Shown in pieces: positions 37,294 through 46,085 of a DNA stretch of 64,000 nt (position 1 is the stretch's first letter; each line of letters begins with the position of its first letter). The stretch comes from Verrucomicrobiota bacterium (GTDB taxonomy: Bacteria > Verrucomicrobiota > Verrucomicrobiia > Methylacidiphilales > JBCCWR01). The notes beneath the pieces are model-generated. The model saw only the letters and a program-made list of their open reading frames with translations, did not search any database and was not told where the DNA came from. The stretch lies in contig JBCCXA010000002.1 in the NCBI GenBank assembly GCA_039192515.1, positions 112,170-176,169 on the forward strand, written 5' to 3'. A program made the translations under genes and the position numbers.

Positions 37294-38907
37294 ATGGCAG
37301 GTATATTGGAAAGTCTATCGCAAATGTGGTCGGGTCTATCTGGGCCTAGGAAATTATCTCTAATTGCTACAACGGTTTGTAGCATTGCATTATTGATTTC
37401 AATTATCGTTTTTTCTAGCAAGCCTAAGTTGAGTCTTTTGTATGCCCGTTTGGCCCCCGCAGAAGCAGGTAAAGTCGTAGATTATTTGCAAAGCAGGGGT
37501 ATACCCTTTGAACTAAAAGATAATGGAACAACTATTATGGTTCCAGCAACCAAAGTTTATGAGACGCGTCTAGATTTAGCTCAAGAAGGTGTTCCTCGTA
37601 CTGGTGATACCGCTGGTGGTGTTGGGTTTGAAATATTTGATGAACCAAAATTTGGTATGTCTGATTTCATGCAGAAAGCAAACTATCACCGGGCTTTGCA
37701 AGGGGAGTTGGCTAGGACGATCTCGCAGTTGGAAGAGGTCGAACAAGCAAGAGTCATGATAGTTGTTCCTGAGCAAAGACTGTTTTCAAAGAATAAGCAA
37801 AGTTCAAAGGCTTCTGTTTTTTTGAAACTTATGCCTGGCACGTTTCTTGAAACAAGACAAATTCAAGCAATTCGTTTTTTAGTCGCCAATGGAGTTGAGG
37901 GCTTAGAGCCATCGAGAGTTACAATTGTTGATAGTTCCGGTAATGGGTTAGCCCTAGATCAACAAGGAGAAACCATCACCAATTTGACGCAATCTCAAAT
38001 CGTTGCCAGGGGCCGGGTAGAAGATCATCTGCGTGAAAAAGCTCAGAGCATGTTAGATTTGGTACTGGGTCCAGGACAGTCTGTAGTCAGAATTAGCGCG
38101 GAGCTAGATTTTGATTCAATAGAGCAGACCTCTGAGAAATATGATCCAGATGGCGCTGTAATCCGAAGCCAAACACTAGATACTGAAAATGCAACTTCTG
38201 AAACAACAAGCTCGGGAGCAGCTGCTGGAATAGAAAGTAATCAGGCGACCTCAGAGCAAACATCAGGTGAAGTTACCAAAACTAATGAAACAAAGGAAAA
38301 TACCAAGAGTGAATTTGAAATCAATCGAACAGTTGAAACGAGACATCGCTCAGGCGGAGATATCAAAAAAATCTCTGTTGCGGTATTTATCAATGCTCGC
38401 AAAACTGGAGAAGGAGCTGATGCGAAAGTCGTTCCTCGCACTCCACAAGAATTGAAGTCATTAGAAGAGATTGTAAAAAATGCTGTGGGATATGTGAATG
38501 ACGGGCAGAGGCTAGACAGCATTCAGGTTCAGGAGACAGAATTTAACGATATCTTTGCCAATATTCCTGCTGAGAATGCTCCTGTTGGAATAGTAGCCAA
38601 GGCCGATCAATATATGCCCTATATTAGTCAGGCATTTCTCATTTTGCTAGCTGTAGCCGTCATGATGTATTTTCGAAATATTGTTCGAAGTTCCTATAAA
38701 AGTGAAGGAGATGGGGGGCGTGAGTTTGCTGACATTTTAGAACGCTTTGAAACACTACAGCGGCAAGACGAGGAAGACAAAGCTAGAGCTATGGCAGAAG
38801 CTAGAACGGTGTCATTGTTGAATGTAGATGAAATGAGTAGAATTATCCGAGATAACCCAAACAATACGGGGCAGGCGATTAGACAGTGGTTAAACAACAA
38901 TAATTAA
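37294..38907 (+). CDS. fliF: Flagellar MS-ring protein FliF
   Basis: FliF forms the membrane-embedded MS ring on which the flagellum is built. 537 residues: TM helix near 22-43, ring-building domains (YARLAPAEAGKVVDYLQSRG, GVGFEIFDEPKFGMSDFMQ, NYHRALQGELARTISQ), a Thr/Ser/Glu-rich central region (about 280-350), TM helix near 443-463 (AFLILLAVAVMMYF) and a cytoplasmic C-terminal helix (about 500-537) that binds FliG. A good GGGGAAG site precedes the ATG. Confidence 0.95.
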   Translation: MAGILESLSQMWSGLSGPRKLSLIATTVCSIALLISIIVFSSKPKLSLLYARLAPAEAGKVVDYLQSRGIPFELKDNGTTIMVPATKVYETRLDLAQEGVPRTGDTAGGVGFEIFDEPKFGMSDFMQKANYHRALQGELARTISQLEEVEQARVMIVVPEQRLFSKNKQSSKASVFLKLMPGTFLETRQIQAIRFLVANGVEGLEPSRVTIVDSSGNGLALDQQGETITNLTQSQIVARGRVEDHLREKAQSMLDLVLGPGQSVVRISAELDFDSIEQTSEKYDPDGAVIRSQTLDTENATSETTSSGAAAGIESNQATSEQTSGEVTKTNETKENTKSEFEINRTVETRHRSGGDIKKISVAVFINARKTGEGADAKVVPRTPQELKSLEEIVKNAVGYVNDGQRLDSIQVQETEFNDIFANIPAENAPVGIVAKADQYMPYISQAFLILLAVAVMMYFRNIVRSSYKSEGDGGREFADILERFETLQRQDEEDKARAMAEARTVSLLNVDEMSRIIRDNPNNTGQAIRQWLNNNN

Positions 38908-38927
38908 ATTATTAAGAGCAATATAGA

Positions 38928-40004
38928 ATGGCTACAGAAGCACCATTAGATATGACGGAAGTCATTGAGCCCGAGGGTAAAACCCTGCAGGAAGTCATTG
39001 ATTCAATGAATAAGAAGCAAAAACTTGCTTCTTTGTTTGTTGTATTGGGTCAGGACTTGGCTTCAGAGATACTTAGTGATTTTGACGAGTATGAGGTAGA
39101 GGAAATCACTACAGAGATGACGAAGATTGATTTTGTTCCCATTCCTCTACAAAGAGCGCTACTTTATGAGTTTTCATCTATTACAATGAATGCAGTGACT
39201 TCTGCTGTAGGAGGTCCTTCATTCGCAAAGCAAGTTTTAGAAAGATCGTTTGGGAGCTTTAAGGCGAACGAAGTAATTAGTCGAGTTGCTCCTAACAAAG
39301 TTAAAACCATAGATACCTCAAAACTAAGAGACATACCGCCTGTACAGCTAATGAGTTTGCTGCGTAAGGAGCAAACCCAAACATGGGCACTAGTTCTTTC
39401 TTATCTTGAGGCAGGTAGATGTGCAGAGGTCCTTTCACTATTAAACCCGGAATTCCGCGCTGATATAGCTGAACGCATTGCTACGATGGAACCAACTTCA
39501 GCAGTAGTTGCTCAAAAAGTGATCACTATTATTGAGCAAAGACTAAACACCAGAGGCCCGAAAGGGGTGACTACTTCAGGTGGAACCAAGATTTTGGCTG
39601 AAATTTTAAATGAACTGGATGACGCTTCTTCTAAACATGTTTTAACAACACTGGAGGAACGTAATCCAGAGTTATCACGGGCTATCAAGAAACAACTATT
39701 TGTCTTTGAGGATATTGGCAATCTTGATCAATCTGCACTAGCAAAACTGATGCGTGAGGTAGATTTCCATGTTCTAGCCATAGCTCTTAAAACAGCATCC
39801 GATAAGTTTAAGAATAAATTGCTAGGCTGTCTCACGAAGCGTGCTCGTGAGATGATAGCAGAAGAAATTCAATTCATGCCTCCTGTGCGATTAAGTGATG
39901 TTGAGGATGCTCAAGAACAAGTTATTGAAATTGTTCGTAAGCTTGAAGCAAGTGGTGAAATAGTCATGAGCAGAAAGGGAGAAGGGGATGAGCTTATCAG
40001 TTGA
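38928..40004 (+). CDS. fliG: Flagellar motor switch protein FliG
   Basis: FliG is the C-ring protein that contacts the stators and transmits torque. 358 residues with all three domains: N-terminal (NKKQKLASLFVVLGQDLASE), middle with the EHPQ-like motif changed to KEQT (LLRKEQTQTWALVLSYL), and C-terminal with the charged torque helix around DIGNLDQSALAKLMREVD and LTKRAREMIAEEI. About 20 residues are added at the start. It overlaps fliH by 17 bases. Confidence 0.95.
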   Translation: MATEAPLDMTEVIEPEGKTLQEVIDSMNKKQKLASLFVVLGQDLASEILSDFDEYEVEEITTEMTKIDFVPIPLQRALLYEFSSITMNAVTSAVGGPSFAKQVLERSFGSFKANEVISRVAPNKVKTIDTSKLRDIPPVQLMSLLRKEQTQTWALVLSYLEAGRCAEVLSLLNPEFRADIAERIATMEPTSAVVAQKVITIIEQRLNTRGPKGVTTSGGTKILAEILNELDDASSKHVLTTLEERNPELSRAIKKQLFVFEDIGNLDQSALAKLMREVDFHVLAIALKTASDKFKNKLLGCLTKRAREMIAEEIQFMPPVRLSDVEDAQEQVIEIVRKLEASGEIVMSRKGEGDELIS

Positions 40005-40569
40005 TGTTGTTTTGCCACATGAGGTAAAAGCCGTAAAGATTCTCTCTGATGAAGAGGCAAAAGTATGGGAAGAGGAATATGATGTAGGTTTCTCTGAGGG
40101 CTACCAAGCTGGACAATGGCGTGCAACACGCGAATTATATTTATTAGCTAAGCAACATGCTATTGAGATTAACGGCCTGTTGGCAACGATCACTAAAATT
40201 CATGATGGATTGGCACATTTAGCCGAAGAACATCTGCCTGAATTGCTTAGAACGGCCTTGATGCGAGTTTTCTCTAATTATCAATTAACGGATGAGCAAG
40301 TAGCTGTAGAAATTGAAAATCTAATCAAGCAGTTAAAACAAGGTGATCATGTGAAGATCCAAATGTCTCCTGCTCAACTTGAAAGAGTTAGAGCTGCTCT
40401 AGATCGCTATGAAGTAACGTTGCCTGACCTAGCAATGAGTTGGGAACCTTCTACGAGTTTGCAGGAAGGTGAATTTATGTTGACCAGTGAGCTAGGTCAG
40501 TTCGATGGACGAACAAGCAAAAGAATCACGAAGATTCAAGAAGCCCTTGAACCTTACGTGAATCCATGA
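39988..40569 (+). CDS. fliH: Flagellar export stator protein FliH
   Basis: FliH binds and regulates the FliI ATPase at the export gate. The assignment rests on position between fliG and fliI and on layout: an N-terminal segment with a Trp/Glu-rich stretch (AKVWEEEYDVGFSEGYQAGQ), a helical middle, and a C-terminal V-type ATPase E-subunit-like region (VKIQMSPAQLERVRAAL and TSELGQFDGRTSKRI). Sequence conservation in this family is low. 193 residues; overlaps fliI by 4 bases. Confidence 0.85.
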   Translation: MSLSVDVVLPHEVKAVKILSDEEAKVWEEEYDVGFSEGYQAGQWRATRELYLLAKQHAIEINGLLATITKIHDGLAHLAEEHLPELLRTALMRVFSNYQLTDEQVAVEIENLIKQLKQGDHVKIQMSPAQLERVRAALDRYEVTLPDLAMSWEPSTSLQEGEFMLTSELGQFDGRTSKRITKIQEALEPYVNP

Positions 40570-41909
40570 AACGGTGTTTGATTGTTAATGAGTTAGGTGA
40601 AAGCTTGCGTGATATTGAACCACCAGGCTTTATGGGTAAGGTAACACGCGTTGTTGGTCTAACTGTTGAATCTGAAGGTCCTCCAGCCTCATTGGGAGAG
40701 GCTTGTGTTATTTATAGCTCTCAGGGTAGGCAGAAGCGTTTAGCAGAAGTGGTTGGTTTTCGTAATGGTAGACTCTTGTTGATGCCCTGGGATGGTATGG
40801 AGGGAGTAGCAGTTGGTGATGGAGTTCAGTCTACAAAAGCTCCTCCTAAAATAGCTTCTGGCCAAGCAGTGCTAGGACGAGTAGTCGATTCTTTAGGTCA
40901 TCCAATAGATGATCTAGGTCAATACAAACAAGCACCGGATTGGATTCCAATAGTTAAGCAAGTTCCCGATCCTGCTAATCGTCCACGTATTGAAAATATA
41001 TTGGAAACTGGTGTTCGAGCAATTGATGCCTTTGCTACAGTGGGCATTGGTCAGCGCATGGGAATTTTTGCTGGTAGCGGAGTGGGTAAGAGTAGTTTGT
41101 TAGGTATGGTCTGTCGCTATGCACAAGCTGATGTAAATGTAATTGCTCTTATAGGAGAACGTGGTCGTGAAGTGATGGAATTCGTAGAAAGAGACTTAGG
41201 GCCAGCTCTAAAGAAATCCGTGGTTGTGGTAGCTACATCTGACCAACCAGCATTAGCAAGAATTAAAGCAGCTTTTGCGGCAAATAGTATTGCCAATCAT
41301 TTTCGTCAACAGGGTAAGCATGTCTTGCTTATGGTCGACTCACTCACACGCTTTGCTATGGCACAAAGAGAAGTGGGGTTAGCTATCGGAGAACCTCCAG
41401 CTACTCGTGGATATCCACCTTCTGTTTTCACTTTGATGCCTCTAATTTTGGAACAGGCTGGTAATTCAGGGAAAGGAGCAATCACGGGTTTCTATACCGT
41501 TCTCACAGAAGGAGATGATTGGAATGATCCAGTTAGCGATTGCGCGCGGTCGATTCTGGATGGGCACATTTTATTAGCACGGAAGCTAGCAAGTGAAAAC
41601 CATTATCCAGCAATTGACGTTTTAGAAAGTCTAAGTCGCCTCCAGTTAGATCTTATTACCCCGGAACACAAAAACTTAGTGGGCTCTGCACGCCATATTA
41701 TGGCTATTCAAAGGCAATACCAGGAGCTAGTGGATATAGGTGCTTACACGCCGGGTTCAAATACAGAGCTTGATTATGCCCTTCAGGCCTATCCGAGGAT
41801 TGTGGACTTTTTAAGGCAGTCCATTGATCAAGCAAGTGGTTTTCAGGAATCCTTGAAGAAGCTTAGTAATTCAATAGGAGTGAAAGATAATGGCCAAGAG
41901 AAAACATAA
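40566..41909 (+). CDS. fliI: Flagellum-specific ATP synthase FliI
   Basis: FliI is the hexameric ATPase of the flagellar type III export apparatus. 447 residues with Walker A AGSGVGKSSL (about 169-178), IALIGERGREVMEFVE, Walker B-containing HVLLMVDSLTRFAMAQRE, and the type III signature GEPPATRGYPPSVFTLMP. The C-terminal domain includes ARKLASENHYPAIDVLESLS. It overlaps fliH by 4 and fliJ by 20 bases. Confidence 0.97.
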   Translation: MKRCLIVNELGESLRDIEPPGFMGKVTRVVGLTVESEGPPASLGEACVIYSSQGRQKRLAEVVGFRNGRLLLMPWDGMEGVAVGDGVQSTKAPPKIASGQAVLGRVVDSLGHPIDDLGQYKQAPDWIPIVKQVPDPANRPRIENILETGVRAIDAFATVGIGQRMGIFAGSGVGKSSLLGMVCRYAQADVNVIALIGERGREVMEFVERDLGPALKKSVVVVATSDQPALARIKAAFAANSIANHFRQQGKHVLLMVDSLTRFAMAQREVGLAIGEPPATRGYPPSVFTLMPLILEQAGNSGKGAITGFYTVLTEGDDWNDPVSDCARSILDGHILLARKLASENHYPAIDVLESLSRLQLDLITPEHKNLVGSARHIMAIQRQYQELVDIGAYTPGSNTELDYALQAYPRIVDFLRQSIDQASGFQESLKKLSNSIGVKDNGQEKT

Positions 41910-42342
41910 CCTAGAGCCTTTATTAAGGCTTCGTCAGTACGAATACGAAATGGAGCAGTCAAGACTTAAGAAATGCAGGATTGGTGAACAAGAGTGTGAG
42001 AGTCAACTCCATCATTTGCAAAGAAAACTTACTAAGGCTAGCGAAGTGCCACTTGGGAAGCTATCTGCAGGTCAGTATGCTGTTTTGGACAGTTATCGTT
42101 GGAAAATGAAGGGTGAAATCGAGGTGGCAGCAAGGAAATTACATAGCGCATTTGAGAGCTCAAAGAAGCAAATGAAAATGACCATGTTAGCAAAACAGAA
42201 ATTAGAAATGGTGGAACGCATTTTGATTAATTACAAAAAAGGGCTTCTTAAAGAAGAAGAAATGTCTGAGCGAAAGTTATTAGATGATTTAGCGCAACGC
42301 AAAAGTTCACTTAGCTATGAGCTTATGGAGGAATCGATATGA
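41890..42342 (+). CDS. fliJ: Flagellar export protein FliJ
   Basis: FliJ is a coiled-coil chaperone escort inside the FliI hexamer. The 150-residue protein is almost entirely charged helix: LEPLLRLRQYEYEMEQSRLK at the start, then heptad-like Leu/Glu/Lys sequence to LDDLAQRKSSLSYELMEE. Identification is by composition, length and position after fliI. Confidence 0.85.
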   Translation: MAKRKHNLEPLLRLRQYEYEMEQSRLKKCRIGEQECESQLHHLQRKLTKASEVPLGKLSAGQYAVLDSYRWKMKGEIEVAARKLHSAFESSKKQMKMTMLAKQKLEMVERILINYKKGLLKEEEMSERKLLDDLAQRKSSLSYELMEESI

Positions 42343-43013
42343 AAAAATCCATTATTATGTTAGCAATCGTTGTTATTGTCATATCACTAAGCTTCATTGC
42401 GAGCTTTGGTCTTACTACCTATATGCTAGTTAATACGTTAATACCGGAACTAGCAGTTCTGCCTCCTCTCCCAGAACCCAAGGAGATGGATATCTTGGAG
42501 AAAGAGGAGGAGGTTATTACTTTTGAATCACTACACGAGCCAAGTATAGATAATATTAATCACTTAGCACGAGAGCTAAAGCACTGGCAGGATGATCTTC
42601 AAAAAAAGCAGTTTGAGTTGCTGGAGATGGATCAGGTTTTACTAGAGCGTGAGAACCTGTTGGCGGCAGAACGTGAAGCATTAGAACGGCAAATGGGAAA
42701 GCTCATTGGTTTAAAAGAGGAATTAGAATCTTTGGTGATTCATGTAGAAACCAATGAACAAGAAAATTATAAAAACTTAGCTAAGCTTTATAGCACCATG
42801 AGAATGGACCAATCTATGAAAATGATGCGTCAATTACCTGACGATCAAGTGCTACAAATGCTGACTATCATGAAAATGCAGACCACAGCAAAAATGTTGG
42901 AAGTGTGGCTTAAGGAGTATCCAGATGATTTACCTAGATTAACACGAATTACAGATGATATGAGGCGTATGGTCAAAGCAAGTGAACTTGAGACACCAGG
43001 AGGAGCTCAATGA
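42339..43013 (+). CDS. MotE/YlxF-like membrane-anchored flagellar chaperone
   Basis: The 224-residue product has one N-terminal TM helix (about 5-29), a Pro/Glu-rich linker, a coiled coil (about 65-145) and a C-terminal MgtE-N-like domain (KLYSTMRMDQSMKMMRQLPDDQ to MLEVWL). This layout, and the place between fliJ and fliK, match MotE-type proteins that support stator MotC or export in other bacteria. No stator genes lie nearby, so its target here is unknown. It overlaps both neighbours by 4 bases. Confidence 0.75.
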   Translation: MKKSIIMLAIVVIVISLSFIASFGLTTYMLVNTLIPELAVLPPLPEPKEMDILEKEEEVITFESLHEPSIDNINHLARELKHWQDDLQKKQFELLEMDQVLLERENLLAAEREALERQMGKLIGLKEELESLVIHVETNEQENYKNLAKLYSTMRMDQSMKMMRQLPDDQVLQMLTIMKMQTTAKMLEVWLKEYPDDLPRLTRITDDMRRMVKASELETPGGAQ

Positions 43014-44326
43014 GTGAAGTAGGTGCGATTGGAGTTAGAGAATCTAAAAATCTCAATGAGGCAGGCTCTTCCGGATTCTTTACTAAAACGAATAATAGTG
43101 ATGGGGAAAATTCTTTTGAAGCAACCTTGGATCAATCCCTTAACCAGGATGATCCATCTAGCTCTGCTCAGCGAGACGATCAGGTAAAGTCTGATGATTC
43201 AGGTGACAGTCAAGTAATTATTGATGAAGGGGCAGTTGATGAAGGGGCAGTTGATGAAGGGGCAGTTGATGAAGAGGCAGTTGATGAAGAGGCAGTTGAT
43301 GAAGAGGCAGTTGATGAAGAGGCAGTTGATAACCACTCGAATGGGAACTTAAAACAGGCTGAGCATGGTCAGCAATCCTCTAAGACACCCATTACGAATG
43401 GTATAAATGTGCAGGAATTCTCAACCCTTAATAAAGGCGGAATCTCTGAAAACAAAACCATTAAAGACGACTCTGCCTTTGACAGAAAGTTAACAATTAT
43501 AGAGGAAAGTCACAAAGCTCTGAGTAGTGATTCAAAGGCAGTACCGAAAACGGATAATTCTTCCCTTCAAAATTTTAATGAGAGTAGAAATGTTCCCGTT
43601 AAAGATGAGGTGAAAATATTAAATGTTAGTTTAACTGAGCCCGTCAAAAATAAGAATAAGGTGGAATTGGTCAATCTTGCTAGAAATCTAAAGGGCAAAG
43701 AGGGTGCAAAGGATATTTTAGGGAAATTGATTAATCATGAACGCATGATTGGCACAAGTTATGCAAATAAAACAACTATGTTGTTATCTGAAGATAGCCT
43801 AACACAGCTAAGTGATACAAAATCTGCCAATGGACTCGGAGATAAAGCTCTTTCGTTGTTAGGTGATTTATCAAAGGAGGTAAATCATCAGGTTAAATCC
43901 TTAATGAAAAGTGATTCTGTTGAACTTAAAGATAATTCAACACTTAAGCCTACACTGCAGCGCTACATTCAAGAGATGAATGGATTTAGTCGCACCAGGC
44001 GTCTCCAGATTCAACTAGCAGCACCTAATGGTGGTATGGTGAATGTTTATTTATCAGAAGTTAATGGAGCCATGCGTGTTCAAATGAGTGCTGGAAATGA
44101 AGGTGTGCTCGAATGGCTTCAGGAAAATATGAAATTTCTAAAAACAATAGATGCTGGGGTTAATATGAGGTGGTTACCTCCACAGATTGAAGCTCCTAAG
44201 CAGTCAAAAGAGTCTCAAGATAAAAAAGAAGAACGCAAAAAACGTGAGGATGGAAAATCACAAAATGGTAAGGAACGAGCAGATTCGACTCAAGACGTGT
44301 CGACTGTGGAACTGGGAATAGAATAA
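43010..44326 (+). CDS. fliK: Flagellar hook-length control protein FliK
   Basis: FliK measures hook length and switches export specificity. The 438-residue protein has a long, hydrophilic, low-complexity N-terminal ruler (about 1-310) and the conserved C-terminal switch domain (about 320-395) with RRLQIQLAAPNGGMVNVYLSE, a Flg_hook-like motif, followed by a Lys/Glu-rich tail. Residues about 70-107 are a tandem array of VDEGA and VDEEA pentapeptides encoded by a 15-base repeat. Export is expected via the flagellar system. Confidence 0.88.
   Translation: MSEVGAIGVRESKNLNEAGSSGFFTKTNNSDGENSFEATLDQSLNQDDPSSSAQRDDQVKSDDSGDSQVIIDEGAVDEGAVDEGAVDEEAVDEEAVDEEAVDEEAVDNHSNGNLKQAEHGQQSSKTPITNGINVQEFSTLNKGGISENKTIKDDSAFDRKLTIIEESHKALSSDSKAVPKTDNSSLQNFNESRNVPVKDEVKILNVSLTEPVKNKNKVELVNLARNLKGKEGAKDILGKLINHERMIGTSYANKTTMLLSEDSLTQLSDTKSANGLGDKALSLLGDLSKEVNHQVKSLMKSDSVELKDNSTLKPTLQRYIQEMNGFSRTRRLQIQLAAPNGGMVNVYLSEVNGAMRVQMSAGNEGVLEWLQENMKFLKTIDAGVNMRWLPPQIEAPKQSKESQDKKEERKKREDGKSQNGKERADSTQDVSTVELGIE
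43220..43330 (+). repeat. 15-base in-frame tandem repeat in fliK
   Basis: Seven consecutive copies of GTTGATGAAGGGGCA or its variant GTTGATGAAGAGGCA, with a partial eighth. The first three units encode xDEGA (one begins ATT) and the next four encode VDEEA, with identical bases within each class, so the array grew in at least two steps. All units keep the reading frame. Confidence 0.97.
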
Positions 44327-44736
44327 TGATTCAAGCAGCAATGACAGGCCTAGGATTATTGGGGCTTACAAGGGGTGTAACAGGCGCAGCCATGCCAAAA
44401 AATACAGAAGGAATAAGTCCACAAGATTTTGCGAGACAACTTCGGGATACGTTAGGAGGTTTTGATCTTCCAAGTAAAGCAGAAGCAATCTTCTCACGTC
44501 TCAAAGAGCAGCCTGGTGTAATTGAGTTTTTTTCTGAAGAACAAAAAAATGAGATAACACAGGAACTTAAAGGATTACTGGCTGAGTTCAAAGATCATGC
44601 GGGACGTATGAAACAAGGCGTCATAGATCGAGTAGATATTGAGAGTGGCTTTATGCGCTTTACGATTGATGGGGAGCACTATGATCTCAGTCAATTATCA
44701 AAGATTGTAGACAATTTTAAGGGAGCATTGAAATGA
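44326..44736 (+). CDS. Unrecognised flagellar-operon protein between fliK and flgD
   Basis: A 136-residue protein I do not recognise. A hydrophobic, Gly-rich N-terminus (AAMTGLGLLGLTRGVTGAAM) precedes ISPQDFARQLRDTLGGFDLP, which resembles the Q-x-F-x-x-x-L segments of flagellar rod/hook scaffolding proteins. The rest is charged helix and a small beta region (IESGFMRFTIDGEHYDLSQL). It overlaps fliK by 1 base and flgD by 4, so it is translated as part of the set. A role in hook assembly or export is inference from place only. Confidence 0.75.
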   Translation: MIQAAMTGLGLLGLTRGVTGAAMPKNTEGISPQDFARQLRDTLGGFDLPSKAEAIFSRLKEQPGVIEFFSEEQKNEITQELKGLLAEFKDHAGRMKQGVIDRVDIESGFMRFTIDGEHYDLSQLSKIVDNFKGALK

Positions 44737-45140
44737 CGGATCCGATTAACACAAGCAGTATCTTTCAGTCAGACCAAGTATCAAGTCCTCAATCGCAAGA
44801 ACTAACTCAAGAGGATTTTTACCAAATTTTAGTTACGCAAATCAGTAACCAAGACCCATTAAAGCCTGTCGATAGTAATGCTTTCATGGAGGACTTTATG
44901 ACTATGGCAAACTTTGATGCGATTCAGGAGATGGGTAACCAATTTGGATCTCTATATGAACAACAGCAATATATGTGGGCTAGTGATTTAGTGGGTTCAG
45001 AAGTAACCCTAAGAAATGAAAATGGACAAGAGATCTCCGGTGCAATTACCAGCTCTCGAGTTGGTAACGATAAGGTCTACATAACTGTAGACGATCAAGA
45101 ATACGAGGCGAGTTCAATTGAATCTATTATTAAAACATGA
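44733..45140 (+). CDS. flgD: Flagellar hook capping protein FlgD (short form)
   Basis: FlgD caps the growing hook. The N-terminal signature ELTQEDFYQILVTQISNQDPLKPVDSN is split across the FlgD core here and followed by FMEDFMTMANFDAIQEMGNQ. At 135 residues it keeps the conserved N-terminal region and one small beta domain (LVGSEVTLRNENGQ to VYITVDDQEYEASSIESI) but lacks the Tudor/Ig-like part of the 230-residue enteric protein. Short FlgDs occur in several phyla. Confidence 0.9.
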   Translation: MTDPINTSSIFQSDQVSSPQSQELTQEDFYQILVTQISNQDPLKPVDSNAFMEDFMTMANFDAIQEMGNQFGSLYEQQQYMWASDLVGSEVTLRNENGQEISGAITSSRVGNDKVYITVDDQEYEASSIESIIKT

Positions 45141-45194
45141 GCAGAAGTAATGATTAATTATTAAGCTACAAAGAGGATATGAAAGGGAAGAATT

Positions 45195-46067
45195 ATGATA
45201 CGTAGTTTATTTTCAGCAGTAAGTGGGTTGTTGAATAACCAACAACGGATGGATGTAATTGGTAATAACATCGCAAATGTGAGTACGGTGGCATATAAAT
45301 CCAGTGATGCTACATTTGCCGAAGCGCAGATTCAAATTGAGCGCGGTGCGACTACCGAACAACCAATTGGCTTTGCTATTGGGTTAGGTGCTAGGTTAGT
45401 TGGCACAACTACAAATTTCAATCAAGGGGCATTTCAAAGAACTGATGTTACTTCAGATTTAGGACTTAATGGAGAAGGTATGTACTCCGTTGGAACGACT
45501 ATTGCTGGTGGAAATGCTTTTTTAACACGCGCAGGAAACTTTATCATTGACTCGGATGGATATTTTAGAACTCCTGATGGGTTATACCTAAAAGGCCAAA
45601 TGGGTACAGGCACTACGGCTAATATTACAGCTGCAGTAACGCCAACAGATTTTACAGCAGGCAACTTTCCCACAGCTGCGGTTTTTGTCCCTGATCAAAT
45701 CGGAGGTGTGAATGTATCCAGTTATTCTGTAGGTCTGGATGGTGTTATAACTGCTGTTAGCACTACAGGTGCTACACTGGACGTCGGACAAATTCACGTG
45801 GCCAGCTTTAGTAACGAGAATGGGTTACGACGCGAGGGTAATAATCTTTATACGAATACTGCCTCATCCGGCCATGAAGGTAGTTATATACCTAATTCAG
45901 CAAATTTATCGACAACGATACAAAGCGGCTCATTAGAACTCTCTAATGTTGATATGGCAGAACAATTTAGCCGCATGATTATTACGCAACGTTCATTCGA
46001 TGCGAATGCCAGGACTATTTCTACTAGTGACGAAATGCTGCAAACACTGATGAACCTCAAGAGGTAA
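45195..46067 (+). CDS. flgE: Flagellar hook/basal-body protein, FlgE-like (short)
   Basis: The chain begins with MIRSLFSAVSGLLNNQQRMD and NNIANVSTVAYKSSDATF, the helix of rod/hook proteins, and ends in NVDMAEQFSRMIITQRSFDANARTI-type sequence. A FlgE-like core lies between. At 290 residues it is much shorter than enteric FlgE (about 400) and near FlgG (260), but the position after flgD and the SSDATFAEAQ segment favour hook protein. No other hook gene is in the window. A GGGAAG site precedes the ATG. Confidence 0.8.
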   Translation: MIRSLFSAVSGLLNNQQRMDVIGNNIANVSTVAYKSSDATFAEAQIQIERGATTEQPIGFAIGLGARLVGTTTNFNQGAFQRTDVTSDLGLNGEGMYSVGTTIAGGNAFLTRAGNFIIDSDGYFRTPDGLYLKGQMGTGTTANITAAVTPTDFTAGNFPTAAVFVPDQIGGVNVSSYSVGLDGVITAVSTTGATLDVGQIHVASFSNENGLRREGNNLYTNTASSGHEGSYIPNSANLSTTIQSGSLELSNVDMAEQFSRMIITQRSFDANARTISTSDEMLQTLMNLKR

Positions 46068-46085
46068 TAAGGATAGGAGCTAACT

